Assembly: GCF_002338065.1 (NCBI RefSeq)
Contig: NZ_DDHJ01000010.1
Location: 159,997-223,996 of the forward strand
From: Pseudomonas sp. UBA1879
GTDB lineage: Bacteria > Pseudomonadota > Gammaproteobacteria > Pseudomonadales > Pseudomonadaceae
DNA: 64,000 bases
Direction: 5' to 3'
The position numbers were made by a program, and so were the translations under genes. Positions within the stretch are counted from its first letter, which is position 1; each line of letters begins with the position of its first letter. This document shows, piece after piece, positions 9,032 through 18,197 of the stretch. The notes below the pieces were generated by a model. It ran no database searches, had not been told where the DNA came from, and saw only the letters and a program-made list of their open reading frames with translations.

Positions 9032-9077
9032 ATTCACATTTTTTCAGGGAACACCCGACTTCAGGCGTGCGCCTCAC

Positions 9078-9171
9078 CTGTAGGAGTGAGCTTGCTCGCG
9101 AAGGCTGACGTCCAGACGACGGATCTGCTGTGCATGTACCCACGCATTCGCGAGCACGCTCACTCCCACAG
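9078..9171. repeat. REPIN (GAGCTTGCTCGCGA class)
   Basis: CTGTAGGAGTGAGCTTGCTCGCGAA and ATTCGCGAGCACGCTCACTCCCACAG face each other over a 43-base spacer. With the terminator at 9002 it accounts for most of the 370-base gap before the reductase gene; the remainder (9172-9348) shows only promoter-length sequence. Confidence 0.85.
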
Positions 9172-9348
9172 ATCCCGATCCCTCCTGCACTGTCGCGGGT
9201 GTCATATCGGGTCTTAAGTGAGGCTCTCGCCGACAAAATCCCACTGCGTTCTGAAGTATTGCGTGTGTCATATTGATCACTGCATTCAACCGAACGCCGC
9301 TCGACAGCCACGGTCTGCTTTCTATAGTCATTCAAGGAGCCGCTTCCG

Positions 9349-10377
9349 ATGTCGCATGAACTGATCCTCAATCAGCGTATCGTCCTGGCCTCGCGTCCCG
9401 AAGGCTCACCCACGCCAGAGAATTTTCGGCTTGAGCGCGAGGCATTGCCTGACCTGCAAGACGGCCAGGTGCAACTTCGTACCCTTTACCTCTCGCTCGA
9501 CCCGTACATGCGCAGTCGCATGAGCGATGCACCGTCCTATGCGCCGCCGGTGGAAATCGACGGTGTCATGGAAGGCGGCGCGGTGAGCGTGGTCGAGCAG
9601 TCTCGCAACCCCGCCTTCAAGGAAGGCGATCTGGTGGTGGGGCAGACGGGCTGGCAAAGCCACAGCATTTCCGATGGCAAAAACCTGATGGCCATGCCCA
9701 AGGATCTGCCCAGCCCTTCGATGGCGGTGGGCGTACTGGGCATGCCCGGCATCACCGGCTACATGGGGTTGATGCACATCGGTCAGCCCAAGGCCGGGGA
9801 AACCCTGGTGGTCGCTGCGGCTTCGGGCGCAGTGGGTTCCGTGGTCGGGCAAGTGGCCAAATTGCACGGGCTGCGTGTGGTGGGCATTGCCGGGGGCATC
9901 GACAAGTGTCGCTATGTGATGGACGAACTGGGATTCGATGCATGCATCGACCATAAGAGCCCACATTTTGCCGAGCAGCTCAGCGAGGCCTGCCCCAGCG
10001 GCATCGACATCTATTTCGAGCTGGTGGGCGGTAAGATTTTCGAAGCGGTGATCCCGTTACTCAACCAGCATGCCCGCATTCCGCTGTGCGGCCTCATCGC
10101 GCAATACAACGCCCAGCGCTTGCCAGACGGCCCGAACCACCTGCCGCTGCTGATGCGTACGCTGTTGACCAAACGCGCCCGGATTCAGGCCTTCATCGTT
10201 TACGAAGAGTATTACCACCGTCTGGACGAATTCATGCGTGAGATGGTGCCGTTGGTGAAGGACGGCAAGGTCAAGTTCCGCGAAGATGTGGTTGAGGGAC
10301 TGGAACATGCGCCGGACGCTTTTATCGGCATGCTGGAAGGGAAGAACTTCGGCAAGCTGGTGGTGAAGGTGTCCTAA
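9349..10377 (+). CDS. curA: NADPH-dependent zinc-independent reductase (CurA/YncB-like)
   Basis: A 342-residue medium-chain reductase of the leukotriene B4 dehydrogenase/CurA type, which reduces activated double bonds of enones with NADPH. Seen: N-terminal NQRIVLASRPEGSPTPENF, YLSLDPYMRSRM, the Rossmann segment AASGAVGSVVGQVAK (about 163-177) and the C-terminal GKNFGKLVVKVS. It lacks the zinc ligands of alcohol dehydrogenases, as usual in this group. AAGGAGCCGCTTCC precedes the ATG. It separates ybaB from recR. The gene symbol is by family resemblance; the physiological substrate is not known. Confidence 0.85.
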   Translation: MSHELILNQRIVLASRPEGSPTPENFRLEREALPDLQDGQVQLRTLYLSLDPYMRSRMSDAPSYAPPVEIDGVMEGGAVSVVEQSRNPAFKEGDLVVGQTGWQSHSISDGKNLMAMPKDLPSPSMAVGVLGMPGITGYMGLMHIGQPKAGETLVVAAASGAVGSVVGQVAKLHGLRVVGIAGGIDKCRYVMDELGFDACIDHKSPHFAEQLSEACPSGIDIYFELVGGKIFEAVIPLLNQHARIPLCGLIAQYNAQRLPDGPNHLPLLMRTLLTKRARIQAFIVYEEYYHRLDEFMREMVPLVKDGKVKFREDVVEGLEHAPDAFIGMLEGKNFGKLVVKVS

Positions 10378-10446
10378 GCGCCATTTGACGCTTGTCAGAG
10401 GCGCGGGTATAAACCGCGTCTCGTGTTTTTGTGAGACTTTTCTTCA

Positions 10447-11049
10447 ATGAGCTTCAGCCCCTTGATTCGCCAGTTGATCGACTCCCTGCGCATTCTGCCT
10501 GGCGTCGGTCAGAAAACCGCCCAGCGCATGGCGTTGCAGCTGCTCGAACGCGATCGCAGCGGCGGCTCGCGTCTGGCTCAGGCGCTGAGTCAGGCCATGG
10601 AAGGGGTCGGCCATTGCAAACAATGCCGCACGCTGACCGAAGATGAATTGTGCCCGCAGTGTGCCGACAACCGCCGCGACGACACGCTGCTGTGTGTGGT
10701 GGAAGGGCCGATGGATGTATACGCCGTGGAGCAGACCGGTTATCGCGGTCGCTATTTCGTGCTCAAGGGCCACCTGTCGCCGCTCGACGGCCTCGGGCCT
10801 GAAGCCATCGGCATTCCGCAACTCATGGCACGCATCGAAGAGCAGAACACCTTCACCGAAGTGATCCTCGCCACTAACCCCACCGTCGAAGGCGAAGCGA
10901 CCGCCCATTACATTGCGCAACTGCTGACCGACAAAGGCCTGATCACCTCGCGCATCGCCCACGGTGTACCGCTGGGCGGCGACCTGGAATTGGTGGACGG
11001 CGGAACGCTGGCGCATTCGTTTGCCGGGCGCAAACCCATAAAGCTTTGA
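10447..11049 (+). CDS. recR: Recombination mediator RecR
   Basis: A 200-residue RecR of normal length. A helix-hairpin-helix region (LRILPGVGQKTAQRMAL, residues 14-30), the C4 zinc finger (Cys57, 60, 69, 72), a Toprim domain (about 80-175, LCVVEGPMD) and the C-terminal GDLELVDGGTLAHSFAGRK are all present. With RecF and RecO it loads RecA at gaps in single-stranded DNA. No clear Shine-Dalgarno is seen before the ATG. Confidence 0.97.
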   Translation: MSFSPLIRQLIDSLRILPGVGQKTAQRMALQLLERDRSGGSRLAQALSQAMEGVGHCKQCRTLTEDELCPQCADNRRDDTLLCVVEGPMDVYAVEQTGYRGRYFVLKGHLSPLDGLGPEAIGIPQLMARIEEQNTFTEVILATNPTVEGEATAHYIAQLLTDKGLITSRIAHGVPLGGDLELVDGGTLAHSFAGRKPIKL

Positions 11050-11150
11050 GCTTCAAGCTTCAAGCTACAAGTTAAGAGCTGACCGAGTGACTCAGGGTTA
11101 CTCGATCAGCTTGCCGCTTGCAGCTCGAAACTTGCAGCTTAAGACTTGCC
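11050..11150. repeat. Long imperfect inverted repeat between recR and apt
   Basis: AGCTTCAAGCTTCAAGCTACAAGTTAAG pairs imperfectly with CTTGCAGCTCGAAACTTGCAGCTTAAG, and an inner GAGCTGACCGAGT/ACTCGATCAGCTT stem lies between them. It separates two convergent genes and probably acts as a bidirectional terminator. Similar AAGCTTCAAGCTGCAAG tracts are frequent in pseudomonad intergenic DNA. Confidence 0.6.
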
Positions 11151-11152
11151 GC

Positions 11153-11686
11153 TCAGAATTGTGTGAGGCAGAACGTCGGGATTTCCATGTCTTCCAGCCG
11201 CTGCGAGCCCCCCAGTTCCGGGAGGTCGATGATGGCGGCGGCTTCGTGAACCTTGGCGCCCATGCGGCGGATCAGATTGGCGGCGGCGACCAGCGTGCCG
11301 CCGGTGGCGATCAAGTCATCGAACATCACCACGGTGTCGCCATCGCACAGGCTGTCGGCGTGGACTTCGAGAAATGCCTCGCCGTATTCGGTCTGATACC
11401 CCTCGGCCAAGACGTCCGCGGGCAACTTGCCCTGTTTACGAAACAGCACCAGCGGTTTGTTCAGTTCGTAGGCGATGATCGACCCGATCAGAAACCCGCG
11501 AGCGTCCATTGCGCCGACATGGGTGAATTCCGATTCAATGTAACGCTGGACGAAGCTGTCGATCACCAGGCGCAAGGCCTTGGGCGACTGAAACAACGGG
11601 GTGATGTCACGAAAGATGACGCCGGGCTTTGGAAAGTCCACAACCGGGCGGATGAGGGATTTGAAGCTGAATTCGTCGAAAATCAT
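11153..11686 (-). CDS. apt: Adenine phosphoribosyltransferase
   Basis: A 177-residue type I phosphoribosyltransferase that makes AMP from adenine and PRPP. The PRPP-binding signature VVMFDDLIATGGTLVAAANL is near residues 113-132, and DFPKPGVIFRDITPLF and AMDARGFLIGS are diagnostic of Apt. I start at MIFDEFSFKSL (11686), the family's usual start; the longer frame would add 33 residues unlike any Apt. It is convergent with recR and shares its strand with the downstream-read anr region. Confidence 0.95.
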   Translation of the reverse strand: MIFDEFSFKSLIRPVVDFPKPGVIFRDITPLFQSPKALRLVIDSFVQRYIESEFTHVGAMDARGFLIGSIIAYELNKPLVLFRKQGKLPADVLAEGYQTEYGEAFLEVHADSLCDGDTVVMFDDLIATGGTLVAAANLIRRMGAKVHEAAAIIDLPELGGSQRLEDMEIPTFCLTQF

Positions 11687-11753
11687 CAAAGGGTCCTGGG
11701 CAGGAAGACGCGCGCAAAGAGCGTAGTCTAAGCCCGCCCGGACCGGCTTGCCA

Positions 11754-12488
11754 TTAGCTTTCCAACGAACCGCCAGCCAGGGCACACAGCTGGATGGGGT
11801 CGAGAATGCGGATTTCCTTGCCCTCGGCGGAGATCATTTCGTTCTGCTGAAAGCGCGTAAAGACCCGAGAAACCGTCTCCACGGCCAGCCCGAGGTAATT
11901 ACCGATCTCGTTGCGCGACATGCTCAGGCGGAATTGATTGGCCGAAAAACCTCGGGCACGGAAACGGGCGGAGAGGTTGACCAGAAAGGTGGCGATTCGC
12001 TCATCGGCGGTCTTTTTCGACAGCAGCAGCATCATCTGCTGATCGTCACGGATTTCCCGGCTCATGACCCGCATCAACTGGCGGCGCAGTTGCGGCAGCT
12101 GCACCGACAATTCGTCGAGGCGCTCGAAGGGGATTTCGCAGACCGAGGTGGTTTCCATGGCCTGAGCCGAGACGGGGTAGGCCTCCGCGTCCATGCCCGA
12201 CAACCCGACCAGTTCACTGGGCAGGTGAAAACCGGTGAGCTGTTCTTCGCCGCTGTCGCTGAGGCTGAAGGTTTTCAGCGCGCCGGAACGCACGGCGTAC
12301 ACCGAGTCGAAGCGGTCGCCCTGACGGAACAGAAACTCGCCTTTCTTCAGTGGACGGCCACGTTTGACGATATCGTCCAGTGCGTCCATGTCTTCCATAT
12401 TCAATGAAAGTGGGAGGCAGAGCGGGGCCAGACTGCAATCCTTGCAGTGAGCCTGGGTATGAGCGCGCATTTTGACTGGCTCAGACAT
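11754..12488 (-). CDS. anr: Oxygen-sensing regulator ANR (FNR family)
   Basis: A 244-residue CRP/FNR protein. Cysteines 15, 18, 24 and 117 match the four ligands of the oxygen-labile [4Fe-4S] cluster. The cyclic-nucleotide-like fold spans about 30-150 and the winged helix-turn-helix about 165-235, with recognition helix ETVSRVFTRF, whose E/S/R predict TTGAT-N4-ATCAA half-sites. I start at MSEPVKM, preceded by AAGGAA; the longer frame has no support. The gene is next to hemN, a known ANR target, and the cbb3 oxidase genes, as in other pseudomonads. Confidence 0.96.
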   Translation of the reverse strand: MSEPVKMRAHTQAHCKDCSLAPLCLPLSLNMEDMDALDDIVKRGRPLKKGEFLFRQGDRFDSVYAVRSGALKTFSLSDSGEEQLTGFHLPSELVGLSGMDAEAYPVSAQAMETTSVCEIPFERLDELSVQLPQLRRQLMRVMSREIRDDQQMMLLLSKKTADERIATFLVNLSARFRARGFSANQFRLSMSRNEIGNYLGLAVETVSRVFTRFQQNEMISAEGKEIRILDPIQLCALAGGSLES

Positions 12489-12609
12489 TGGGGAAATTCC
12501 TTGTGAGAAGACACTTATCAGTCGTAAGGGTAGCCCAAGGCTCAACCTTGCAACCAGCACGCGCCTTCCGTGGCGTGAAAATGATTCCTGCCGACTTAGC
12601 GGAAATTTC

Positions 12610-13992
12610 CTAGATCACTCTGGAAAAACGCTGACGGTTTTGTAAGTCGAGGTAGGCGTCGAACACCATGCACACCGAGCGTACCAGCAGGTGTCCGGCG
12701 GGCGTAACCCGGATGCCATGGGCGTCAAGGTGGATCAGGCCATCTTTGGCCATGGTTAGGAGTTGGGGCCAAACGTCGCTGAAGTAGCTTCGAAAATGGA
12801 TACCGAAGCGGTTCTCGATCACCTCGAAGTCCAGCCTGAAGTGACAGATCAACTGCGCGATAACCGCGCGGCGTATGTGATCGTCGTCATTGCACACCAG
12901 CCCACGTTTTGTCGCCAGTTGGTCGCTGGCCAGCGCGGTTTGGTAGTCGGCCAGGTCGCTGCTGTTTTGCGCGTACAGATCGCCGATCTGGCTGATGGCT
13001 GACACGCCGAGGCCGATCAGATCGCAATGACCGTGAGTGGTGTAACCCTGAAAGTTGCGTTGCAGCGTGCCTTCTTCCTGGGCGATGGCCAGGTCGTCGT
13101 CGGGCAGTGCGAAGTGGTCCATGCCGATGTAGCGATAACCGGCGCCGGTCAGCTGTTCGACGGTGCGCTGCAGCATCTTCAATTTGTGCTCAGCGCTCGG
13201 CAGTTGCGCGGTGTCGATGCGCCGCTGCGGCATGAAGCGCTCAGGCAAGTGCGCGTAATTGAACACCGACAGGCGGTCGGGTTGCAGGGCGATGACCTCA
13301 TCCACCGTGCGCGCGAAGCCGTCGGGCGTCTGCAAAGGCAGGCCGTAGATCAGGTCAATGTTGATGGAGCGGAATTGCAGCGTGCGTGCCGCTTCGACGA
13401 TGGCGCGGGTTTCGTCGAGACTTTGCAGACGATTGATGGCCCGCTGCACCAGCGGATCAAGGTCTTGCACACCTAGGCTGACGCGGTTGAACCCCAGTTC
13501 GCGGAGCAGGCCCATGGTGGACCAGTCGGCTTCGCGGGGGTCGATTTCGATGCTGTAGTCGCCGGTGTGATCGTCCAACAGGGTGAAATGCTTGCGCAGC
13601 TGTGCCATCAACTGACGCAGTTCGGCATGGCTGAGAAACGTCGGTGTGCCGCCGCCGAAATGCAGTTGCTCCACCACCTGCCGTTCGTCGACGTGGCAGG
13701 CGACCATCTGGATTTCCTGCTCCAGGCGCTGCAAATACGCCAGCGCCCGACCCCGGTCCTTGGTGACGACCTTGTTGCAGGCGCAGTAGTAGCAAATGTT
13801 GGCGCAGAACGGGATGTGCACGTACAGCGACAACGGACGCGCCCCTTTGCGGCTTTCGCGCAAGGCATGCAGCAGATCGAACGCGCCAACCTGATTATGA
13901 AATTGCACCGCCGTGGGGTAGGACGTGTAACGCGGTCCTGTCAGATCGTGGCGGCGGATGAGGTCTGAGTCCCAACGAAGGTCGTCGAGCAT
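12610..13992 (-). CDS. hemN: Oxygen-independent coproporphyrinogen III oxidase
   Basis: A 460-residue radical SAM enzyme that decarboxylates coproporphyrinogen III to protoporphyrinogen IX without oxygen, keeping heme supply going in low oxygen. The cluster motif CANICYYC (Cys63, 67, 70) follows SLYVHIPF. HFGGGTPTFL, GVQDLDPLVQRAINR and DLIYGLPLQT are HemN signatures, and the HemN C-terminal domain covers about 370-440. An ANR box lies 62 bases before the ATG, so anaerobic induction is expected. Heme is needed in quantity for the neighbouring cbb3 oxidase. Confidence 0.96.
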   Translation of the reverse strand: MLDDLRWDSDLIRRHDLTGPRYTSYPTAVQFHNQVGAFDLLHALRESRKGARPLSLYVHIPFCANICYYCACNKVVTKDRGRALAYLQRLEQEIQMVACHVDERQVVEQLHFGGGTPTFLSHAELRQLMAQLRKHFTLLDDHTGDYSIEIDPREADWSTMGLLRELGFNRVSLGVQDLDPLVQRAINRLQSLDETRAIVEAARTLQFRSINIDLIYGLPLQTPDGFARTVDEVIALQPDRLSVFNYAHLPERFMPQRRIDTAQLPSAEHKLKMLQRTVEQLTGAGYRYIGMDHFALPDDDLAIAQEEGTLQRNFQGYTTHGHCDLIGLGVSAISQIGDLYAQNSSDLADYQTALASDQLATKRGLVCNDDDHIRRAVIAQLICHFRLDFEVIENRFGIHFRSYFSDVWPQLLTMAKDGLIHLDAHGIRVTPAGHLLVRSVCMVFDAYLDLQNRQRFSRVI

Positions 13993-14053
13993 GCGGGTCG
14001 TCCCGGGAAGGTTGGCGTTAAAGGCAGTTTAAGGACGGCGGGACGAGGGTTTA

Positions 14054-14067
14054 TTGATCTGGGTCAA
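14054..14067. promoter_or_regulatory. ANR/FNR box upstream of hemN
   Basis: TTGATCTGGGTCAA differs from the consensus TTGAT-N4-ATCAA at a single position. It is centred about 68 bases before the hemN start and lies in the hemN/TauE-like intergenic region. Confidence 0.85.
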
Positions 14068-14138
14068 TGGCGCTCGTAGGCGAAAGTGAAGGATGGTGTT
14101 GTTCCTTTGGGGGATCCGGGTTCAGTGAGGCGTGATAA

Positions 14139-14831
14139 CTAGTGCCCCATCAACCAATGCTGATGCGGCCCCGGCAAGGTCCACAGCCCGAACAGCATCA
14201 CCAGCAACCCGCCGACGATCCGAATGCCGCGTTTGCGCAGCAGCGCAGTCGTGCGTTCGGCGGCCAGCCCTGTGGCCAGCAAAACCGGCCAGGTGCCGAC
14301 ACCGAACGCCAGCATCAACACCGCGCTGTGCAGCGCATTGCCCTGACTGGCCGACCACAGCAGCGTGCTGTAGACCAACCCGCACGGCAGCCAGCCCCAC
14401 AATGCGCCAAGCAGCAACGCCCTCGGCAAGCTCGTCACCGGCAGCGTCCGACTCGCCACTGGCTGAACGTATCGCCACAGCCATCGGCCGAGCCCTTCGA
14501 TGCGGGTCAAGCCACTCCACCAGCCCGCCAGGTACAGGCCCATGCACATCAGCAACAGCGCTGCGACTACCCGCAGCAGCATGGCCGCAGGACTGTTGGC
14601 GACAGCCCAGCCGGCCAGCCCGATCAGCAAACCGGCGCAGGCGTAGCTGAAAATGCGCCCCAGGTTGTAGGCCAGCAGCAGGCGAAAGCGTCGGCTGCGC
14701 TGCTCTTTGGGGATGGCCAACGTCAATGCACCCATCAGTCCGCCGCACATGCCCAGGCAGTGACCGCCGCCGAGCAGGCCGAGGATCAGGGCGGAGACGA
14801 GTTGGGGGAGGAGGTCAGGCATGGGCGGCAT
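14139..14831 (-). CDS. TauE/SafE-like (UreH/DsbD-type) membrane protein of the cco cluster
   Basis: A 230-residue protein with about six membrane helices. The N-terminal helix contains GGHCLGMCGGLMGAL, a cysteine/histidine-bearing motif, and a second WGWLPCGLVYS motif lies near residue 150. These paired Cys motifs are typical of the UreH/DsbD-like transmembrane proteins often encoded beside ccoS; roles in metal or reductant handling are proposed for the fold. An alternative ATG three codons downstream (14822) is equally plausible, since neither has a good ribosome site. Confidence 0.8.
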   Translation of the reverse strand: MPPMPDLLPQLVSALILGLLGGGHCLGMCGGLMGALTLAIPKEQRSRRFRLLLAYNLGRIFSYACAGLLIGLAGWAVANSPAAMLLRVVAALLLMCMGLYLAGWWSGLTRIEGLGRWLWRYVQPVASRTLPVTSLPRALLLGALWGWLPCGLVYSTLLWSASQGNALHSAVLMLAFGVGTWPVLLATGLAAERTTALLRKRGIRIVGGLLVMLFGLWTLPGPHQHWLMGH

Positions 14832-14858
14832 CTGGTGTTTTTAGGGTGAGCACACAAA

Positions 14859-14930
14859 CGCTATCGCGAGCAAGCTCACGGCTACAGGAGACCGCATAAC
14901 TCTGTAGGCGTGAGCTTGCTCGCGATAGCG
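14859..14930. repeat. Inverted REP pair between ccoS and the TauE-like gene
   Basis: CGCTATCGCGAGCAAGCTCACGGCTACAG and its 28/29 inverse CTGTAGGCGTGAGCTTGCTCGCGATAGCG are separated by 14 bases. The orientation is inverted relative to the copies at 9078 and 57069, and the short spacer makes a long hairpin. Confidence 0.85.
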
Positions 14931-14960
14931 ACGTTGAATGCACCTCAACCTCTGAACTGT

Positions 14961-15170
14961 TCACCCGATCTTCTTCTCACTCGGAACCGCTTTCCCCAAC
15001 GCCTCGTCCACCCCGGCCTGGTGACTCGGATCCTGATCGTCGAACAAGATGCTGTGCGCCGGCCCGTCCAGATCGTCGTATTGACCACTGTCCACGGCCC
15101 AGAAAAACACGTAGATCGCTACCGCGACGATCAGCAGGGCCACCGGAATCATGATGTAGAGCGCGGGCAT
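14961..15170 (-). CDS. ccoS: cbb3 oxidase maturation protein CcoS
   Basis: A 69-residue small membrane protein: MPALYIMIPVALLIVAVAIYVFFWAV is a single transmembrane segment, followed by the CcoS hallmark SGQYDDLDGPAHSILFDD. CcoS is needed to insert heme and copper cofactors into the cbb3 oxidase. GGAGG lies four bases before the ATG at 15170; the frame extends further upstream only as a shadow of ccoI. Confidence 0.95.
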   Translation of the reverse strand: MPALYIMIPVALLIVAVAIYVFFWAVDSGQYDDLDGPAHSILFDDQDPSHQAGVDEALGKAVPSEKKIG

Positions 15171-15187
15171 CGAACCTCCGGAATGCG

Positions 15188-17641
15188 TTACACAGGCGAT
15201 GCGCGTGGATGGCCCGTCGCGACAGTCGCGGCGGCGGTGGCCTTGATCCGCGTCAGACGCAGCGCATTGAGCACGACCATCAGCGAACTGACTGACATGC
15301 CCGCTGCCGCCCACAGCGGCGTGATCCAGCCCAGCGCGGCGAAGGGCAACATGACGCCATTGTACAGACCGGCCCAGATCAGGTTCTCGACAATCACGCG
15401 CCGAGTGCGACGAGCCAGATCGAAGGCCTGCACCAGCGCTGGCAAGCGGTTCGACAGCAGCACCGCGTCAGCGCTGGTCTTGGCCAGATCGGTGGCTGAG
15501 CCCATGGCCACGCTGATGTCGGCCGCCGCCAGCACTGGCACGTCGTTAACCCCGTCACCGAGCATCAATACCGTGCGACCCTCGGCCCTGAGCTGCTGCA
15601 GCAAGCGCAGTTTGTCCTCCGGACGCAGGCTGCCGTGGGCCTCGTCGATCTTCAGCTGCGCCGCGACGCTCGCGACCATCGGCGAGCTGTCACCCGAGAG
15701 CAACAGCGTCTTCCAGCCGCGCCGCTTACAGGCGTCGATCAAGGTTGCCGCGTCATCGCGCAAGCGGTCATCCAACACCAGCCACGCCAGCGCTTGCTGC
15801 TGATCGCCCAGCAGCAGCCATTGCCCCGACTCGTCCGGCATCATGGGCACGGCGCTGGCGCTCAGGTCGCAGACGAAACGCGGCTCGCCGATCCGCAAAC
15901 GACGGCCTTCCACGCGGCCTTCGAGCCCACGGCCGGGTGTATTCAGCACCTGTTGCGCAGTTAGCTCAGTGCTGCCAAATGCGCGAGCGATGGGGTGTTC
16001 GGAATGGCGCTCCAGCGCGGCCGCCATTGCCAGGCAATCGTCACTGCCCACCGAGCCGAGCGGGTGAACGGCTTTAAGGGTGAGACGGCCCTCGGTGAGA
16101 GTGCCGGTCTTGTCGAAGATCACGGTGTCGATGCGGTTCAGCCCTTCGAGGACATGTCCGCGGGTCAGCAACAGACCGATGCCATGCAGCGTGCCGGTGG
16201 CCGTGGTCAGCGCGGTCGGCGTGGCCAGCGACAAGGCGCAGGGGCAGGTCGCGACCAGCATCGCCAGCACGATCCAGAACGCTCGCTGCGGGTCCAGTTG
16301 CCACCACAACAGGCCGATACCCGTAGCGAGCACCAGCGAGATCAGCAGGAACCACTGGGCGGCACGGTCGGCAATTTGAGCGGTTCGGGGCTTTTCCGAC
16401 TGCGCCCGGTCGAGGAGGCGAACGATCGCAGACAGCCGCGTGTCATGCCCCAGCGCCAGGACTTCGATGACTAGCGGGCTGTCGACGTTGAGGGTGCCCG
16501 CCGTCACGGCGTCGCCCGTCACCCGCGCTTGGGGCAGGTATTCCCCGGTCAGCAGCGATTCATCGACGCTTGACTGCCCGTCCACGATACGCCCGTCGGC
16601 CGGCAACACCGCGCCCGGATGCACCTGCAGGCGATCATGCAGGCGCAATTCGCTCAGTAAAATACGTTCGCTTTGGCCATCTTCATTGAGGCGCAAACAG
16701 GACGCGGGCAGCAGATTGACCAACTGTGCGGTCGCAGCGGCGGTGCGCTCCCGGGCACGGCGTTCCAGATAGCGTCCGGCCAGCAAGAACAGCGCGAACA
16801 TGCCCACGGCATCGAAGTACAGCTCGCCGACGCCGGTGATTGCGGTCCAGATCCCGGCGAGATAGGCCATGCCGATCGCCAGCGACACCGAAACGTCCAT
16901 CGTCAAATAACGGGTCCGCAGGTCGCGCAAGGCGCCTTTGAAAAAGGGCGTGCAGCTGTAAAACACGATGGGGGTCGTCAGAAACATCGCCACCCAACGC
17001 AGGATCGTGTGCATCTCGGGGCTCAGGTCGATGTTGAATTCCGGCCATGTGGCCATGTTCGCCATCATCGCCTGAAACCACAGCAATCCAGCCACGCCCA
17101 GTTGGCGCACGCTTCGGCGGTTTTCCTGGGCGAGCCGCTCGGTGGCGTGATCCGCCTGGTAGGGGTGCGCGGCGTAGCCGATGCTGCGCACTTGCTGCAT
17201 GACCTGACTCAAGGGCAGGTCGCTGTCATTCCAGCGTAGGTGCAGGCGGTGAGTGGACAGGTTAAGCCGCGCTTCAACGACCGCAGGCAGAGTGCGCAAA
17301 TGACGCTCGATCAACCAGCCGCAGGCGGCACAGCTGATGCCTTCGATCAGCAACGTGGTGTCGGCCAGATGTGCGTCGTGGCGCACGAAGGGCGCTTGCA
17401 CATCGGGGCGATCATAAAGCGCCTGTTCGTCCGCTAGCTGCGTAGGCAATGTCCGAGGATTGGTCGAGGCTTCGCTGCGATGGCTGTAGTAGCTTTCCAA
17501 CCCGCCAGCAACGATGGCCTGCGCGACCGCCTGGCAGCCAGGGCAGCAAAACGCACGGTTTTCGCCCAGTACGCTCGCGTTGAACCGTCCGCCACGGGGG
17601 ACCGGGAGGGCGCAGTGATAGCAGGGAATGGGTGCGTTCAC
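15188..17641 (-). CDS. ccoI: Copper P1B-type ATPase CcoI (FixI) for cbb3 oxidase
   Basis: About 817 residues, GTG start one base after the ccoH stop. An N-terminal cysteine-rich metal region (PCYHC, FCCPGC) precedes an HMA-like domain with GISCAACGW. The P-type core shows the transmembrane CPCAL copper site, the phosphorylation motif DKTGTLTEG, and GDGVNDVP in the hinge. CcoI exports or delivers copper for the CuB centre of CcoN rather than for copper resistance. The upstream open frame to 17812 overlaps ccoH and is not used. It forms a tight operon with ccoG, ccoH and ccoS. Confidence 0.96.
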   Translation of the reverse strand: MNAPIPCYHCALPVPRGGRFNASVLGENRAFCCPGCQAVAQAIVAGGLESYYSHRSEASTNPRTLPTQLADEQALYDRPDVQAPFVRHDAHLADTTLLIEGISCAACGWLIERHLRTLPAVVEARLNLSTHRLHLRWNDSDLPLSQVMQQVRSIGYAAHPYQADHATERLAQENRRSVRQLGVAGLLWFQAMMANMATWPEFNIDLSPEMHTILRWVAMFLTTPIVFYSCTPFFKGALRDLRTRYLTMDVSVSLAIGMAYLAGIWTAITGVGELYFDAVGMFALFLLAGRYLERRARERTAAATAQLVNLLPASCLRLNEDGQSERILLSELRLHDRLQVHPGAVLPADGRIVDGQSSVDESLLTGEYLPQARVTGDAVTAGTLNVDSPLVIEVLALGHDTRLSAIVRLLDRAQSEKPRTAQIADRAAQWFLLISLVLATGIGLLWWQLDPQRAFWIVLAMLVATCPCALSLATPTALTTATGTLHGIGLLLTRGHVLEGLNRIDTVIFDKTGTLTEGRLTLKAVHPLGSVGSDDCLAMAAALERHSEHPIARAFGSTELTAQQVLNTPGRGLEGRVEGRRLRIGEPRFVCDLSASAVPMMPDESGQWLLLGDQQQALAWLVLDDRLRDDAATLIDACKRRGWKTLLLSGDSSPMVASVAAQLKIDEAHGSLRPEDKLRLLQQLRAEGRTVLMLGDGVNDVPVLAAADISVAMGSATDLAKTSADAVLLSNRLPALVQAFDLARRTRRVIVENLIWAGLYNGVMLPFAALGWITPLWAAAGMSVSSLMVVLNALRLTRIKATAAATVATGHPRASPV

Positions 17642-17642
17642 G

Positions 17643-18185
17643 TCATCCCTTCTTCGGCGCCTCGGCACCCTGGATCGGCTCGTCGCCGAGAACCAGATCC
17701 TTGTCGCGGGTGATGGCTTCTTCTTCGAACAGGCGCCAGGTCCGGCTGTTTTCCACGCCCAGCAACTCCACGAAGCGCCGCCCTTCGATCCGGTCCCCGA
17801 GCTGCCCGACATAGCGCCCCGGCTCGGCGGCGACCCGCGCGAGCACCAGCTTGCGGTCTTTCTCCGGTTGGGTCGGGGAGATCAGGTTAAGGATCAGGGT
17901 TTCCGGCTGGGTGTTGCCGGTCAGGCGCAGATTCGCTTCGCCGGTCAGGTCGTCCAGACTTACGGTGGCGCGCAGTTTCAGGGTTTGCGCGAATAGCTCG
18001 CGGTCCAACGAGCGGTTGATGCCTTTGCCAGCCTCGTAATAATTGTCGCTGACCAAGTTGTCCGGGTGCGTCACGGCAATGGTCACCATCGACAGCGTGA
18101 GGGTCACCGAACAGGCCAGAATGCCGATGATGATCCATGGCCAGAGATGCTTGTACCATGGGTTCGGAGCGGTTGTTGCGATCAT
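17643..18185 (-). CDS. ccoH: cbb3 oxidase assembly protein CcoH (FixH)
   Basis: A 180-residue FixH-family protein with one N-terminal membrane helix (WPWIIIGILACSVTLTLSMV, about 15-34) and a periplasmic Ig-like domain; VSDNYYEAGKGINRSLDRE is characteristic. CcoH interacts with the assembling CcoN-CcoP subunits. It lies 12 bases downstream of ccoG and immediately before ccoI, consistent with the ccoGHIS order. Confidence 0.95.
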   Translation of the reverse strand: MIATTAPNPWYKHLWPWIIIGILACSVTLTLSMVTIAVTHPDNLVSDNYYEAGKGINRSLDRELFAQTLKLRATVSLDDLTGEANLRLTGNTQPETLILNLISPTQPEKDRKLVLARVAAEPGRYVGQLGDRIEGRRFVELLGVENSRTWRLFEEEAITRDKDLVLGDEPIQGAEAPKKG

Positions 18186-18197
18186 GTCTGCGTTCTC

